From JADLGL01 sp963667605 (GTDB taxonomy: Bacteria; Pseudomonadota; Alphaproteobacteria; Rhizobiales; Kaistiaceae), in contig CAXXUZ010000002.1 in NCBI GenBank assembly GCA_963667605.2, forward strand, positions 310,001 through 374,000: 64,000 nt of DNA, in the 5' to 3' direction. The notes beneath the pieces were generated by a model. It searched no databases and had not been told where the DNA came from. It was given only the letters and a program-made list of their open reading frames with translations. Position numbers and translations under genes: made by a program. This document shows positions 52,506 through 61,667 of this stretch, one piece after another. How positions within the stretch are numbered: the first letter of the stretch is position 1; each line of letters opens with the position of its first letter.

Positions 52506-53654
52506 ATGAGAAAAATACGAGTGGCTATCGTCGGCGTGGGTAATTGCGCGAGTTCCCTGGTTCAGGGTCTGGAATATTACCGGGGACGGAACGAGGGGAC
52601 CTTCGCTGGCCTAATGCACGCCAAGATCGGTGAGTGGGGGCCGAGCGACATAGAGATCGTGGCCGCCTTCGATGTCGATCGTCGCAAAGTGGGCAAGCCT
52701 GTGGAAGAGGCGATTTTCGCCGCGCCCAACTGCGCCAAGGTTTTCCAGAGCGTCCTTCCCGTGTCCGATGTCATGGTGCTGATGGGACCGGCTCTGGATG
52801 GGGTGGCGACTCACATGGCTGATTATCCCGATGACGAGGCTTTCCGGCCCTCCGACGAGGAGCCGGTCGACGTTGTGCAGGCTCTGAAGGATGCCAAGGC
52901 AGAGGTGTTGGTTTGCTACATGCCTGTGGGTTCGGAAGAGGCGGTTCAGCACTATGCCCGGGCCTGCCTGGAGGCAGGAGTCGCGATGGTCAATTGCGTA
53001 CCGATGTTTATCGCATCCGACCTCGAATGGGCTGAGAAATTCCGTGACGCCGGTTTGCCCATCGTCGGCGATGACATCAAAAGCCAAATCGGCGCCACCA
53101 TCGTGCATCGATCCCTGACTCGTTTGTTTGGGGATAGAGGCGTTTCGGTTGACCGGACCTATCAGTTGAATACCGGCGGCAACACTGACTTTCTGAACAT
53201 GAAAGCCCTCAACCGATTGAAGTCCAAGAAAATCTCCAAGACGGAGTCGGTGCAGTCGCAGTTGGACGAACGTCTGGATTCCCGGAACATTCATATCGGG
53301 CCTTCCGACTACGTTCCGTGGCAAGACGACAACAAGATTGCCTTCATCCGGATGGAGGGCCGTGGCTTCGGCGACGTGCCGCTGGAGCTTGAAATAAGGC
53401 TGTCGGTCCAGGATTCTCCTAACAGCGCCGGCGTCGTCATCGATGCTATCCGTTGCGCCAAGCTGGGGCTTGACCGGGGCATCGGCGGCCCGTTGGAGGC
53501 GGCCTCCGCCTTTTACATGAAGAGTCCGCCAAAGCAGATGCGTGATTCGCTGGCCTATGAACTCACCGACAGTTTCATTCAAGGAAACAGTGAGGAGGGA
53601 ACGGCCGGTGAGGGGACATCTCAAGCTGATGCGTCAGTCGTTCCCGGCGAATAG
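52506..53654 (+). CDS. Myo-inositol-1-phosphate synthase
   Basis: 382-residue NAD-dependent isomerase that turns glucose 6-phosphate into 1L-myo-inositol 1-phosphate. Rossmann start VAIVGVGNCASSLVQGLEYY, then NCVPMFIASDLEWAEKFRDA, VGDDIKSQIGATIVHRSLTR, the catalytic region LNTGGNTDFLNM, KKISKTESVQSQL and FIRMEGRGFGDVPLELEIRL. This is the short actinobacterial/archaeal form. Products include inositol lipids or compatible solutes such as di-inositol phosphate. It forms a two-gene unit with the methyltransferase 12 bp downstream. Confidence 0.95.
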   Translation: MRKIRVAIVGVGNCASSLVQGLEYYRGRNEGTFAGLMHAKIGEWGPSDIEIVAAFDVDRRKVGKPVEEAIFAAPNCAKVFQSVLPVSDVMVLMGPALDGVATHMADYPDDEAFRPSDEEPVDVVQALKDAKAEVLVCYMPVGSEEAVQHYARACLEAGVAMVNCVPMFIASDLEWAEKFRDAGLPIVGDDIKSQIGATIVHRSLTRLFGDRGVSVDRTYQLNTGGNTDFLNMKALNRLKSKKISKTESVQSQLDERLDSRNIHIGPSDYVPWQDDNKIAFIRMEGRGFGDVPLELEIRLSVQDSPNSAGVVIDAIRCAKLGLDRGIGGPLEAASAFYMKSPPKQMRDSLAYELTDSFIQGNSEEGTAGEGTSQADASVVPGE

Positions 53655-53666
53655 CCGGAATACGCG

Positions 53667-54473
53667 ATGAGGACCATTGACCGAGCCGAGAAAGATCGAG
53701 ACGGCACACAGGACCATTTCGCCAAGGTCGCGGATGTCTATCGCGACATGCGGACCACCGACGAGGAGCCGATCCTCCATATCCGCGACCAACTTGCCGG
53801 CCGTGCCGCCATTATAGCCGCGGATATCGGTTGCGGGGCCGGACGGTACGATCTCCTGCTGTTTCGTCACCTCCGCAATTTGCAGCTCACCTGCGTCGAT
53901 GTCAGCCGTGAGATGCTGACCCAGCTCTCTCGGCATCTCGAACGAAATGACATCGACGATTTCGCGACGGTCAACGCCAGCGCCGAGGATATGGTGTTCC
54001 AGGACGAGTCCTTGGACTGCATGTTCACGTTCAACGCCGTTCACCATTTCGACTTCCCGCTGTTCCTCGCCAAGGTCGGCCGCGCCATCAGGAAGGACGG
54101 CCGGATCTTCGTCTACACCCGCACCCCGGATCAGAATGCCGATTCGGTTTGGGGAAGATATTTTTCGGATTTCCGCGAAAAGGAGACGCGCCTTTATCGG
54201 CTACAACAGATGGAGGACTGGGTCCGCAACACCGTCCGGCTGAGGCTGATCGCCGCCAAGACGTTCCGCTATGCAAGGACCGCCAGTCTGGAACGCCTGC
54301 TCGAACAAGCCCGCAACCGACATTACTCGACCTTCTCCCTTTATCGGGAAGCGGAGTTCGACAGAGCCTCTCACACCTTCGAGGCTGCTGTCCGGCACCA
54401 GTTCGACGATCCCGCCAAAGTTGTATGGCACGACCAAAATGTCCTGTTGCAGATCGGACGATCGGATGCTTGA
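53667..54473 (+). CDS. Class I SAM-dependent methyltransferase
   Basis: 268-residue soluble methyltransferase. Motif I ADIGCGAGRYDLLLFRHL, acidic residue of motif II in LTCVDVSREML, motif III near NASAEDMVFQDESLDCMFTF and HHFDFPLFLAKVGRAIRKDG. This is the Methyltransf_11 pattern used for small molecules and lipids. Directly follows the inositol-phosphate synthase, so it might methylate an inositol derivative or its lipid; that is inference from context. Confidence 0.9.
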   Translation: MRTIDRAEKDRDGTQDHFAKVADVYRDMRTTDEEPILHIRDQLAGRAAIIAADIGCGAGRYDLLLFRHLRNLQLTCVDVSREMLTQLSRHLERNDIDDFATVNASAEDMVFQDESLDCMFTFNAVHHFDFPLFLAKVGRAIRKDGRIFVYTRTPDQNADSVWGRYFSDFREKETRLYRLQQMEDWVRNTVRLRLIAAKTFRYARTASLERLLEQARNRHYSTFSLYREAEFDRASHTFEAAVRHQFDDPAKVVWHDQNVLLQIGRSDA

Positions 54474-54489
54474 CGCTCCCTGACCATTT

Positions 54490-54690
54490 TCAATTGGAGC
54501 GGGTATCGACACGCCCACAACGTTTACATTGAACCTTGACGGTTCCGCCCGCGGAGCCGAACCCAACGGTCGCATCGGTAATTTTGAAGTCATGTATCCC
54601 GAGAAGGCAGAACAGGCGGCCAATTAAGCTGGCCACCCGGCGGCGGTCGTTCCTCGTGTCTTGCGGTTTATTTGTTGTCCGCTTCGTCAT
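54490..54690 (-). CDS. Small zinc-ribbon-like protein
   Basis: 66 residues from ATG 54690: basic start (TKRTTNKPQDTRNDRRRVAS), then FCLLGIHDFK and VKVQCKRCGRVD. One Cys and a His followed 30 residues later by CxxC is the layout of DUF1660-type phage zinc ribbons. Convergent with the methyltransferase. The longer open frame upstream of 54690 has no protein character. Confidence 0.5.
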   Translation of the reverse strand: MTKRTTNKPQDTRNDRRRVASLIGRLFCLLGIHDFKITDATVGFGSAGGTVKVQCKRCGRVDTRSN

Positions 54691-55097
54691 CCAACCGTAT
54701 CCGGTCGCTTGCCCTCTGTCAGTTGCGGCGAATCCTGAGCTTCTGAGCCGTGCACTACCGCCAAAGCTTATATGTAGGACGAAAGATACTCCACCAAGCG
54801 AAAGTATCATTGAATTATGATAGTCGAATGGCCGAGAAAAAAGGCGTGGGCAGATCCAGGGAGGGGATGGTCGGATTCGATCCGCGAGATCCTCCGACTG
54901 TTTCCGGTGTTGCGCGGGAATCTCGAACGTACCGCCGCCGCCTAGATGGTTCCGCTTGTAACCCACAACGTGAATATTGGCGTTCGTCGCCGACGGCATG
55001 CCACGGTGTCAGCCGCACGCGTCGCTGAAGTCCGGCGGCTATTGGCCCAGATGTACCACGAGCAATTGGGACGAACCGAGCGCTTTAATATCGCTCC
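54691..55097. other. Stretch without recognisable gene
   Basis: About 400 bp left of the degraded IS630. No motif-bearing frame seen. Confidence 0.4.
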
Positions 55098-56225
55098 TAG
55101 TGGATGGAATCTAACGCTTGATGCCCGCGTCTGACAGCGGCGATGAGTTTCGTCGGGATCCTTTGTCCAGATGAAGGGCTGCGGATCGTTGTTGGTGTGT
55201 TCGAGGAAGCGGTTGATGGTGGCCTGGAGATCGACGATCGTGAAGTGGAAGACGCCGCGCTTGAGACGTTGCTTTGCGAGCTTTGCGAAGAAACCTTGGA
55301 CGGCGTTGAGCCAGGAGCAGGATGTTGGGGTGAACGTGGAAGACGCCGCGGATGGCACGTAAGCCACCCGCGGACCTTGGGATGCTTGTGGGCGGCGTAG
55401 TTGTCGAGGATCACATGGACCAGCTTTCCCGCGGGCACGTCGGCCTCGATGGCGTTGAGGAAGCGAATGAACTCTTGGTGTCGATGGCGCTGCATGCACT
55501 ACGGGCCGATGACACGCCCTTCAAGCACGTTCAGCGCGGCGAACAGCGTGGTCGTGCCGTGCCGCTTGTAGTCATGCGTCATCGTGCCCGCGCGATGTGT
55601 TCCCGTCTTCGATCGGCAGCCCGGGTTGGGTGCGGTCGAGCGCCTGGATCTGGCTCTTCTCGTCAACCGACAGGACAACGGCGTGCGCCGGCGGATCGAC
55701 ATAAAGGCCGACGGTCCCGCAGCTTGGGAATGAACTCCGGGTCACGCGACAGCTTGAACTGCCGGACCCGGTGGGGCTGAAGCCCGTGCGCCCGCCAGAT
55801 GCGCTGTACCGCGCTGACGCTGATGCCGACCGTCTTGGCCATCGCCGGCGCCGTCCAATGTGTCGCCTCGTGGCGCGGCGCACTCGTTACGCAACAATGC
55901 CGCGTCAGCGCGACGACGCGGTCAGCGATTTCCCGGCCGAGCGGCGGAACGCGCGAGGGTCGCGTCTTGTCCCGCAGCAACCCCTCGACACCCTCGTGCG
56001 ATGAAGCGCTCCTGCCAACGCCAAACCGCTGTCTTGCTCTTGCCGGTGCAAGAGCGCATGATCTCGACCGTGCCGAGACCATCCCCGCTCAGAAGGACGA
56101 TCCGTGCCCGCCACACGTGTTTCTGCCGGCTGTTCCGGTCCGCAACGACCGCTTCGAGACGAGCACGGTCGGCGGTACTCCTCGACGGATTCCTGGCCGC
56201 TGCGCCAGACTCGCACACAACGTGC
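55098..56225 (-). pseudogene. IS630-family element and transposase, degraded copy
   Basis: Close relative of the intact IS630 at 17228. The transposase-3' inverted repeat survives (TAGTGGATGGAATCTAACG from 55098), but the other end is missing: homology stops at 56225 against a fatty-acid-hydroxylase gene. The transposase is broken by many small insertions, for example a 16-base block at 55886-55901, extra bases in the GLPMKTGR region, and at the WLTRHPR segment. Inactive. Confidence 0.9.
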
Positions 56226-56781
56226 GGGGCACTAATCTTCATTTCGGTTCGGAATACTTTGACCCAGAAGCGGGTGACAATGCCGTAATTGCCCTCATCA
56301 TAGTCGCCCCGATAATCGAAAACATGATGGAGCGCGTGGTGACGCTTGAGCCCATAGAGGAAGCTCCCCGGCAGGATCCGCCAGTGATGAAGGCCGTGAT
56401 GCAGGATCGTGTAGGCCGAATAGCCGATCATCACGCCGGCAGTGAATCCGGCGCCGTGCGCAAACCCAGCGATCAGGATCGCCGGTAGCAACACCAGAAC
56501 GGCCATCAGCGGCAAGCTGATCCACCAAGGCGTGCCGATCAACGCCAGTCCGTCTTGTGATGCGCTTCGTGCATGCCCCTCATCGGCTGCACGTGATGGA
56601 ATGCCCAGCGGTGAATTTGATATTCGGCGAAGGGCCAGATCACTACGCCGGCGACAACCGACAGCGACCAAAGCCCCCATTCCTAAATCGGTGTCGTCGC
56701 CATTGCCGTGACCATTAACGCCACCGCCCCGGCCGGATGAACGATATAGTCCGCATAATATGTCGCTGCGCTAAGTCGCAT
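56226..56781 (-). pseudogene. Fatty-acid hydroxylase/sterol-desaturase-family gene, broken
   Basis: Membrane di-iron hydroxylase. ATG 56781 starts RLSAATYYADYIVHPAGAVA. TAG interrupts the frame after ATTPI, in frame with the continuation EWGLWSLSVVAGVVIWPF. An indel after MHEAHH shifts to GLALIGTPWWISLPLMAVLV, and the rest has YTILHHGLHHWRILPG and LKRHHALHHVFDYRGDYDEG. All four histidine clusters (HRWAFHH, HEAHH, HHGLHH, HHALHH) are still readable. The C-terminus is replaced by the IS630 remnant. Confidence 0.85.
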
Positions 56782-57282
56782 GATCGAACTCCGTCCCCTT
56801 GCCTGACTCCGCAGCACGGCTCGACGATCGCCGCCATTGCTCAATGCGAGCGCCCGCCGCTGTCGGGGGCACACTCCAGAAGACGACGGGCCATCGACAC
56901 TGGCTGGACCTGATATCGAAACCCTGAGCATCCGGGTAATCTTTGCCATGGTGGCTCGACACAACAGGCGGACCGAGTTCCTGCTTTGACGCAGGTCAAG
57001 ACCGGCCGGTTTGTGCACCAAAGCCGGTGGTCCCCGTATCCGGCAGCAATGCGATCTAGCTCGATCTCGAAGAGCACACGACGAAGCCGGGCAATGAAAT
57101 CGGTGTGGTGTGCACCGAAACCTCCGTGACCCCAGGCGAGCACCGCGCGAGCAGGCAAGACCAGCAGGCTAGCTGTCTCCTGCGGAGTGCGCTTTGCGCT
57201 GCGGCAAGAAGGAGCGACAGCTCGGCGCCACGGCCCCGCGCCAACCGCGGAGAGACATGGCTCACCGAGCCGGGGAGCAAGC
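56782..57282. other. Stretch without recognisable gene
   Basis: 500 bp between the broken hydroxylase and the TetR gene. One minus-strand frame (RAVLAWGHGGFGAHHTDFIA ...) has protein-like composition but no recognised family, and is not called. Confidence 0.35.
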
Positions 57283-57876
57283 TCAGTCGCGGTAAAGGCC
57301 GAGACCCCTTAACGTTCCACGGGCCGCTGCCCAGAGGTCTTCCTCCGAGTGTATAACCTTGGCCATCACGTTCAGGCCGAGCAGGAGATTCTGCAATGCA
57401 AGGGCGGCAGTTCTTGCATCAAACTCGTCAGGTAGCTCGCCGTTCTCTGACGCCAAATGCATCAGTTTTTCGAACTGTTCGACGTTGCCGAGAACGGCTC
57501 GCTCGAGTTCCGGCCCCAGCACATCGTCAACGCCAACGAGTTCGGCGACGCTGTTGACGGCCATGCAGCCCCTGGCCTCCGAGTCGGAAGCCCGTACTCG
57601 GCAGACTTCGTGGATCGTACCCGCAAGCAGGTCGAGAACACTTCCGTTCCAGTTCCCTGCGGCCAGCGGTCGATCAGGGCACCTCTCGGCATAAAGTGCC
57701 AGCGCCTCGCGAAAGAGTTGCTCCCGGCTCCCGAAGGCGTTGTAGAAGCTCGATCGCGTGATCCCGAGCGTCTCCGAAAGAGCCTTGGCCGAGCACGCTT
57801 GAAATCCGTTTCGCCAGATTTCATTCATCGCTCTTTCGACGGCTGCTTGCCGCTCGAACTTCGCCGGCCTTCCCAT
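57283..57876 (-). CDS. TetR-family repressor
   Basis: 197 residues from ATG 57876 (MGRPAKFERQAAVERAMNEI). N-terminal HTH: CSAKALSETLGITRSSFYNA and FGSREQLFREALALYAERC, the canonical TetR recognition helix. The C-terminal ligand domain has one cysteine-containing segment, ASDSEARGCMAVNSVAEL, as in AcrR/NemR-type regulators. Divergent from the SDR gene, with a palindromic operator between them, so it very likely represses both. Confidence 0.93.
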   Translation of the reverse strand: MGRPAKFERQAAVERAMNEIWRNGFQACSAKALSETLGITRSSFYNAFGSREQLFREALALYAERCPDRPLAAGNWNGSVLDLLAGTIHEVCRVRASDSEARGCMAVNSVAELVGVDDVLGPELERAVLGNVEQFEKLMHLASENGELPDEFDARTAALALQNLLLGLNVMAKVIHSEEDLWAAARGTLRGLGLYRD

Positions 57877-57898
57877 CGGGTGCGCCTCACAATCCTTT

Positions 57899-57914
57899 TG
57901 TTCACATATGGACA
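57899..57914. promoter_or_regulatory. Imperfect second operator half-palindrome for TetR
   Basis: TGTTCACATATGGACA resembles the perfect palindrome 20 bp downstream (11 of 16 positions). It lies just upstream of the tetR start. Confidence 0.45.
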
Positions 57915-57933
57915 AAACAAATCGAGTGTGATT

Positions 57934-57949
57934 TGTACACATGTGTACA
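57934..57949. promoter_or_regulatory. Palindromic operator in the tetR-SDR intergenic region
   Basis: TGTACACATGTGTACA is a perfect 16-bp palindrome in the 155-bp space between the divergent genes, the expected form of a TetR-dimer binding site. Confidence 0.75.
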
Positions 57950-58031
57950 GATAAGCGTGAATCGCACAAGGTCGGGGACGGGTGGTGCCTCGCGACCGCG
58001 GGAGCCCATGATTCAACGAAAGGCTTAAGCT

Positions 58032-59030
58032 ATGTCCACACAGGGAACTAAGTCGTCGTCCAGAAGTGTTCTAATAACCGGAGCAAACTCCGGATTGGGG
58101 TTCGAAGCCGCAGCCCAATTTACCGGATCCGGATCTCAGCGCGTGATTCTGGTTTGTCGCGATCTCCCCAAAGCTGTCGAAGCCAAATCCCGGCTGGTCG
58201 AGCGGAGCGGGGCCGACATCTTCGAGCCCCTTGGTATCGACATCTCCGATATGGCATCGGTGGAGGAGGGCGCGCGGCAGTTAGCAGCGCAAGGTGAGGT
58301 GATCGACGTTCTCATCCTTAATGCTGGAGTCATGCCGGGGCAGGCGGTGACCAAGACAAGGGATGGCTACGATCTTACCTATGCCACCGCGCTGGTCGGC
58401 CATCATCTGCTGACGATGCGCCTGCTTGAAGCGGGGCTCCTTGCCAAGAATGCGCGGATCGTCATTGCTGGATCGGAAGCTGCCCGAGGCGACGTTCTCG
58501 GTATGACGCTTCCCGATTATCATCGTTTGGCCGCGACCGAATTCAACGGCGATTTGCAGGCGATGATCGTTTCCTTCCTGCACGGCGAGGCTCCGGTTCG
58601 CCACAAATGGAGTAACTCCTATGCGACCGGCAAGATGATGGTCGCCTGGTGGGCTGCAGCGCTATCTCGCGTGCTGCCCGCCGGCACAATCGTCAATGCA
58701 GTCTCGCCCGGCGGCACGCCGGCAACCAACTTTGCCCGGGACGCTGGTTTCCTAATGCGGACGATGATGTCTGTGATGACGTTGGTCGGACCTGCCACTG
58801 GAATGATGCACACCGTCCGAGTGGGCGCGCGCCGCTATGTCGATGCGGCCTCGTTTGACGACAGCATCAACGGACAGTTCTTGGCGTCGCCGCCAAAGAA
58901 GATGACCGGCAAACTTGTTCGGGTGGCAACGGCCAGCGTCCTCGACGAAAAAGCCCAATCTGCGCTTTGGTCGGCGCTGATAGAAATCGCTGGGAGCGAG
59001 GCGACCGTCACCGCCCGGAGCGCCGCGTAG
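58032..59030 (+). CDS. Short-chain dehydrogenase/reductase
   Basis: 332-residue NAD(P)-dependent oxidoreductase of the SDR superfamily. Cofactor motif TGANSGLGFEAA near residue 17, LILNAGVMPG, and catalytic Tyr197-x-x-x-Lys201 in SYATGKMMVAWW. It resembles retinol-dehydrogenase/protochlorophyllide-reductase-like extended SDRs used on carbonyl or electrophilic substrates. Regulated by the divergent TetR protein through the palindrome at 57934. The natural substrate, probably also the inducer, is unknown. Confidence 0.93.
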   Translation: MSTQGTKSSSRSVLITGANSGLGFEAAAQFTGSGSQRVILVCRDLPKAVEAKSRLVERSGADIFEPLGIDISDMASVEEGARQLAAQGEVIDVLILNAGVMPGQAVTKTRDGYDLTYATALVGHHLLTMRLLEAGLLAKNARIVIAGSEAARGDVLGMTLPDYHRLAATEFNGDLQAMIVSFLHGEAPVRHKWSNSYATGKMMVAWWAAALSRVLPAGTIVNAVSPGGTPATNFARDAGFLMRTMMSVMTLVGPATGMMHTVRVGARRYVDAASFDDSINGQFLASPPKKMTGKLVRVATASVLDEKAQSALWSALIEIAGSEATVTARSAA

Positions 59031-59340
59031 AGCGGCCCCTCCGATCCCGGTGGTTGGCGCCGCAAAACAGCGTCACGAAGGCGGCGAATGCCACAAATGA
59101 GCCCAACCGACCGGTTGCCGAGGGGGGCTTCTGGCGAGGGTAATTCTCATGGAGTCAAATCAACCACGACAATTGTGACGAAGTTCGGCGGTGTCGTTTG
59201 CTAAAGTCGCGAGGCTGATCGGCGAAGTGGCGCGACCTTGCCTAACCGACAGCCTCGTTCAGAATCAGTCCGACGGCCCCTTTTGGTCCTGCAACAGTTC
59301 CCGTGCCATTGAGTGAGTGTTGCGCGGGCCGCTGGGAATT

Positions 59341-59430
59341 GGGGGAGTTCGACGACCAAGATCGATCGGCGCTCTGCACGATGAAGGGGGGGGAGTTCGA
59401 CGACCAAGATCGATCGGCGCTCTGCACGAT
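59341..59430. repeat. Tandem 42-bp direct repeat
   Basis: 59341-59382 recurs exactly at 59389-59430 (period 48). Each copy contains GAGTTCGACGACCAAGATCG. It lies in noncoding DNA upstream of a CBS fragment. Either a recent local duplication or a pair of binding sites. Confidence 0.85.
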
Positions 59431-59498
59431 TGTTCGCGGCTCGGAGCTGTTCGCCGGATTTGAGATTTGTTTCGCCATCGGGCTAGTGTAATTCGGGT

Positions 59499-59714
59499 GT
59501 GGCTGAAGGGGGGCGGACCAACGTCATCGTCGGCAGACCGAACAGCACCGTGGAGGAAGCGCTGGCGCTGATGACAAGCCAGGGAATCCGACATCTTCCG
59601 GTTTGTGACGACAAGGAAGTTATCGGCATTGTCACGATGATTGATTTGGTCAAAAGCCTGGTTGGCGAGCGCGAGTTCACCATCACCCAGCTCCAGCAAT
59701 ATTTGTACAGCTAG
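59499..59714 (+). pseudogene. C-terminal CBS domain fragment
   Basis: 71 codons from GTG 59499: VIVGRPNSTVEEALALMTSQ, GIRHLPVCDDKEVIGIVTMI and DLVKSLVGEREFTITQLQQY. This is the second CBS motif of a two-motif protein; the first is missing, and the sequence before it is the 42-bp repeat region. Probably a truncated gene, although a single-CBS protein could dimerise. Confidence 0.65.
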
Positions 59715-59794
59715 GCACGCCGAGAAACCTGGATTCGAGGGCCGGCTGTTGTCGCCGGCCTGGGCGCCGTTGGCCGCGATGCCCCGCGCCTCTT

Positions 59795-61375
59795 CTATTG
59801 ATAGAAGCCCATCTGTCGCAGAAGCTCTTCGTCCATCGGCATTGGCGTCTGACCCGGCGAGAAGCCATTCTCAAATAGAACATAGGCCAGGATCTGGATG
59901 TAGACCTCGTCCGGCAGGCCGCTGGCGCCGTCCGGTGGCATGTTACGGAAAGTATATCGGAACAGGTTCGTTACTGAGCCGCTGAACCAGCGGTTGCCGA
60001 AATTGACGCCAATCAAGGCTGGCCCCTCGCCGAGCGCCCCGTCGCGGATGTTGACCACTCCGGTGAGCGACACGCCATGGCATCTCAGACAATCCTCTCG
60101 CCCATATGCCTCGAGCCCGGCGCTGGCCTGCTCCGCAGTAAAGGTCAGTGGACCAAGCTCTCGCTCTTGGCCCTGAGCGACAGCCAATGCCTCGACATTG
60201 AGCGGCACTGGATTGACGGAAAGCGATCGCAAGAAGGCAATGACCGCGGCGCGATCGGTCTCGTCACTGATACCGGAGAAGCCCATCCGTGTGCCGGGGA
60301 CGGCAATAGCCGGGTTTTCGAGGTAGGCGTCCAAGCGCTCAAATGTCCAGATCGCTCCCTCTTCGCCAAGCGACCGGAATGCGCCGGAATAATTGAAATC
60401 CGGGTCGCGCCCAACCGAGGCGCCGACAATGTCGTACAAATTGGGCCCGACCAGCGCGTCTTCGCCTCTGCCGATTGTGTGGCATGAGGCGCATCGGGCG
60501 GCGATTGTCTCGCCGTCGGTTGGATCGGCTGCGGCAATTCGGTCGATGAGCACCTGCAGGATGTCGGTGTCGAGCGTTTCCGGTTCTGGAGCGAGCGTGG
60601 CCAGAAATGCAATCAGATTTGCCCGGTCGGTATCGTCGCTGACGCCGCTGACCGTCATCTTGGTGCCTGGAACGGCAGTGCGCGGATCGGAGAGGAAAGC
60701 ACTCAACCGAGCATTTGTCCAAGTCAGGCCGGCGGCGCCGAGTTGGGTAAAGGGCAACGAATATTCGAATATTTCGACGCCAGCGATCGGGCCATTGACG
60801 ATTGCGAAAAGGTTCGGCCCGGGTCGGTCGAACAAGCGTTCCTCTTCGCGGAACGAATGGCAAGGGCTACAGCGCTGCGCCTGGCTCCGGCCGGCGACCG
60901 GATCGGCCTCGTCGATCATCGCCTCAAATTCCGGGCTGAGTGCCGCCTCAGCCAGTATATGCTCGGCCACGTCATTGACCTCGGGCTCGGGCACTGCTTC
61001 AGCAGCAATGATGGGCTCTGGCGCAGGAGCTTCAACGGCTGGTTCGGGCTCGGGCGCGGCTTCGGCGGCAATGATGGGCTCTGGCGCGGCTTCGGCTGCA
61101 ATGATGGGCTCTGGCGCACGAGCTTCAACGGCTGGTTCGGGCTCTGGCGCGGCCTCGGCGGCGATGATCGGCTCCGGCTCAGGCGCGGCTTCGGCGGCAA
61201 CGATTGGTTCCGGCTCCGATACCGCCGCAACCGGCGCAACGACATCCGCGGGCATATCGGCGTCGGCGATCGGTGCGGGCTGCTCGGTCTCTACCGCTTC
61301 GTTGCCGCTGTTGTCGCCGCAGCTGGCAAGCGTGATTGCCGCTAAGATCGTGCCAGCAAATCCCACAGATTTCAT
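59795..61375 (-). CDS. Tri-domain cytochrome c lipoprotein with Ala/Pro/Glu tether
   Basis: 526 residues from ATG 61375; lipobox LASC predicts membrane anchoring facing the periplasm. Residues ~45-140 repeat units of IIAAEAAPEPEPAVEAPAPE, an extended acidic tether. Three cytochrome c domains follow, with heme motifs CSPCH (from 169), CASCH (295) and CLRCH (429). The first two are class I mitochondrial-like (VPGTKMTVSG, VPGTRMGFSG Met ligands) and are internal duplicates; the third (RNMPPDGASGLPD) is of another type, like cytochromes of alcohol dehydrogenases. A good candidate for collecting electrons from the quinoproteins 10-30 kb away. Confidence 0.9.
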   Translation of the reverse strand: MKSVGFAGTILAAITLASCGDNSGNEAVETEQPAPIADADMPADVVAPVAAVSEPEPIVAAEAAPEPEPIIAAEAAPEPEPAVEARAPEPIIAAEAAPEPIIAAEAAPEPEPAVEAPAPEPIIAAEAVPEPEVNDVAEHILAEAALSPEFEAMIDEADPVAGRSQAQRCSPCHSFREEERLFDRPGPNLFAIVNGPIAGVEIFEYSLPFTQLGAAGLTWTNARLSAFLSDPRTAVPGTKMTVSGVSDDTDRANLIAFLATLAPEPETLDTDILQVLIDRIAAADPTDGETIAARCASCHTIGRGEDALVGPNLYDIVGASVGRDPDFNYSGAFRSLGEEGAIWTFERLDAYLENPAIAVPGTRMGFSGISDETDRAAVIAFLRSLSVNPVPLNVEALAVAQGQERELGPLTFTAEQASAGLEAYGREDCLRCHGVSLTGVVNIRDGALGEGPALIGVNFGNRWFSGSVTNLFRYTFRNMPPDGASGLPDEVYIQILAYVLFENGFSPGQTPMPMDEELLRQMGFYQ

Positions 61376-61667
61376 AAGGGACTTCTCCGTGTGAAGCGGC
61401 GACCTCCGACGATCATCCGGACCGGAATCAGCGCCGTGAGAAAGATCATCTTGACCGGACTTTCTGTGCTTAGCCAGTGGCAAGCGCGGCGATGCTCAAC
61501 GAAGAAAGGCAGAGGGAGGGGGGCCCCATTCGAAACAGCGTTTGCCGCCGATCCGCCGCTCCCAGCGCCGCCCTATTGTGTTTACCGTGAAGCGGGATTC
61601 GAATTGGCGCGGCCGGCAGTTTGTGGCCTTGGGTCGAGATCGCCATCGAACCGCAAGACCGCGGAAA

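Noticed and set aside
52611..53624. Minus-strand frame of 337 codons opposite the inositol-phosphate synthase
   Set aside because: Fully overlapped by a gene with all family motifs; shadow frame.
60393..61394. Long plus-strand frame opposite the tri-domain cytochrome gene, Ser/Ala/Gly-rich
   Set aside because: Antisense shadow of the repetitive Ala/Pro/Glu tether and heme domains; the minus strand has signal peptide and three CxxCH motifs.
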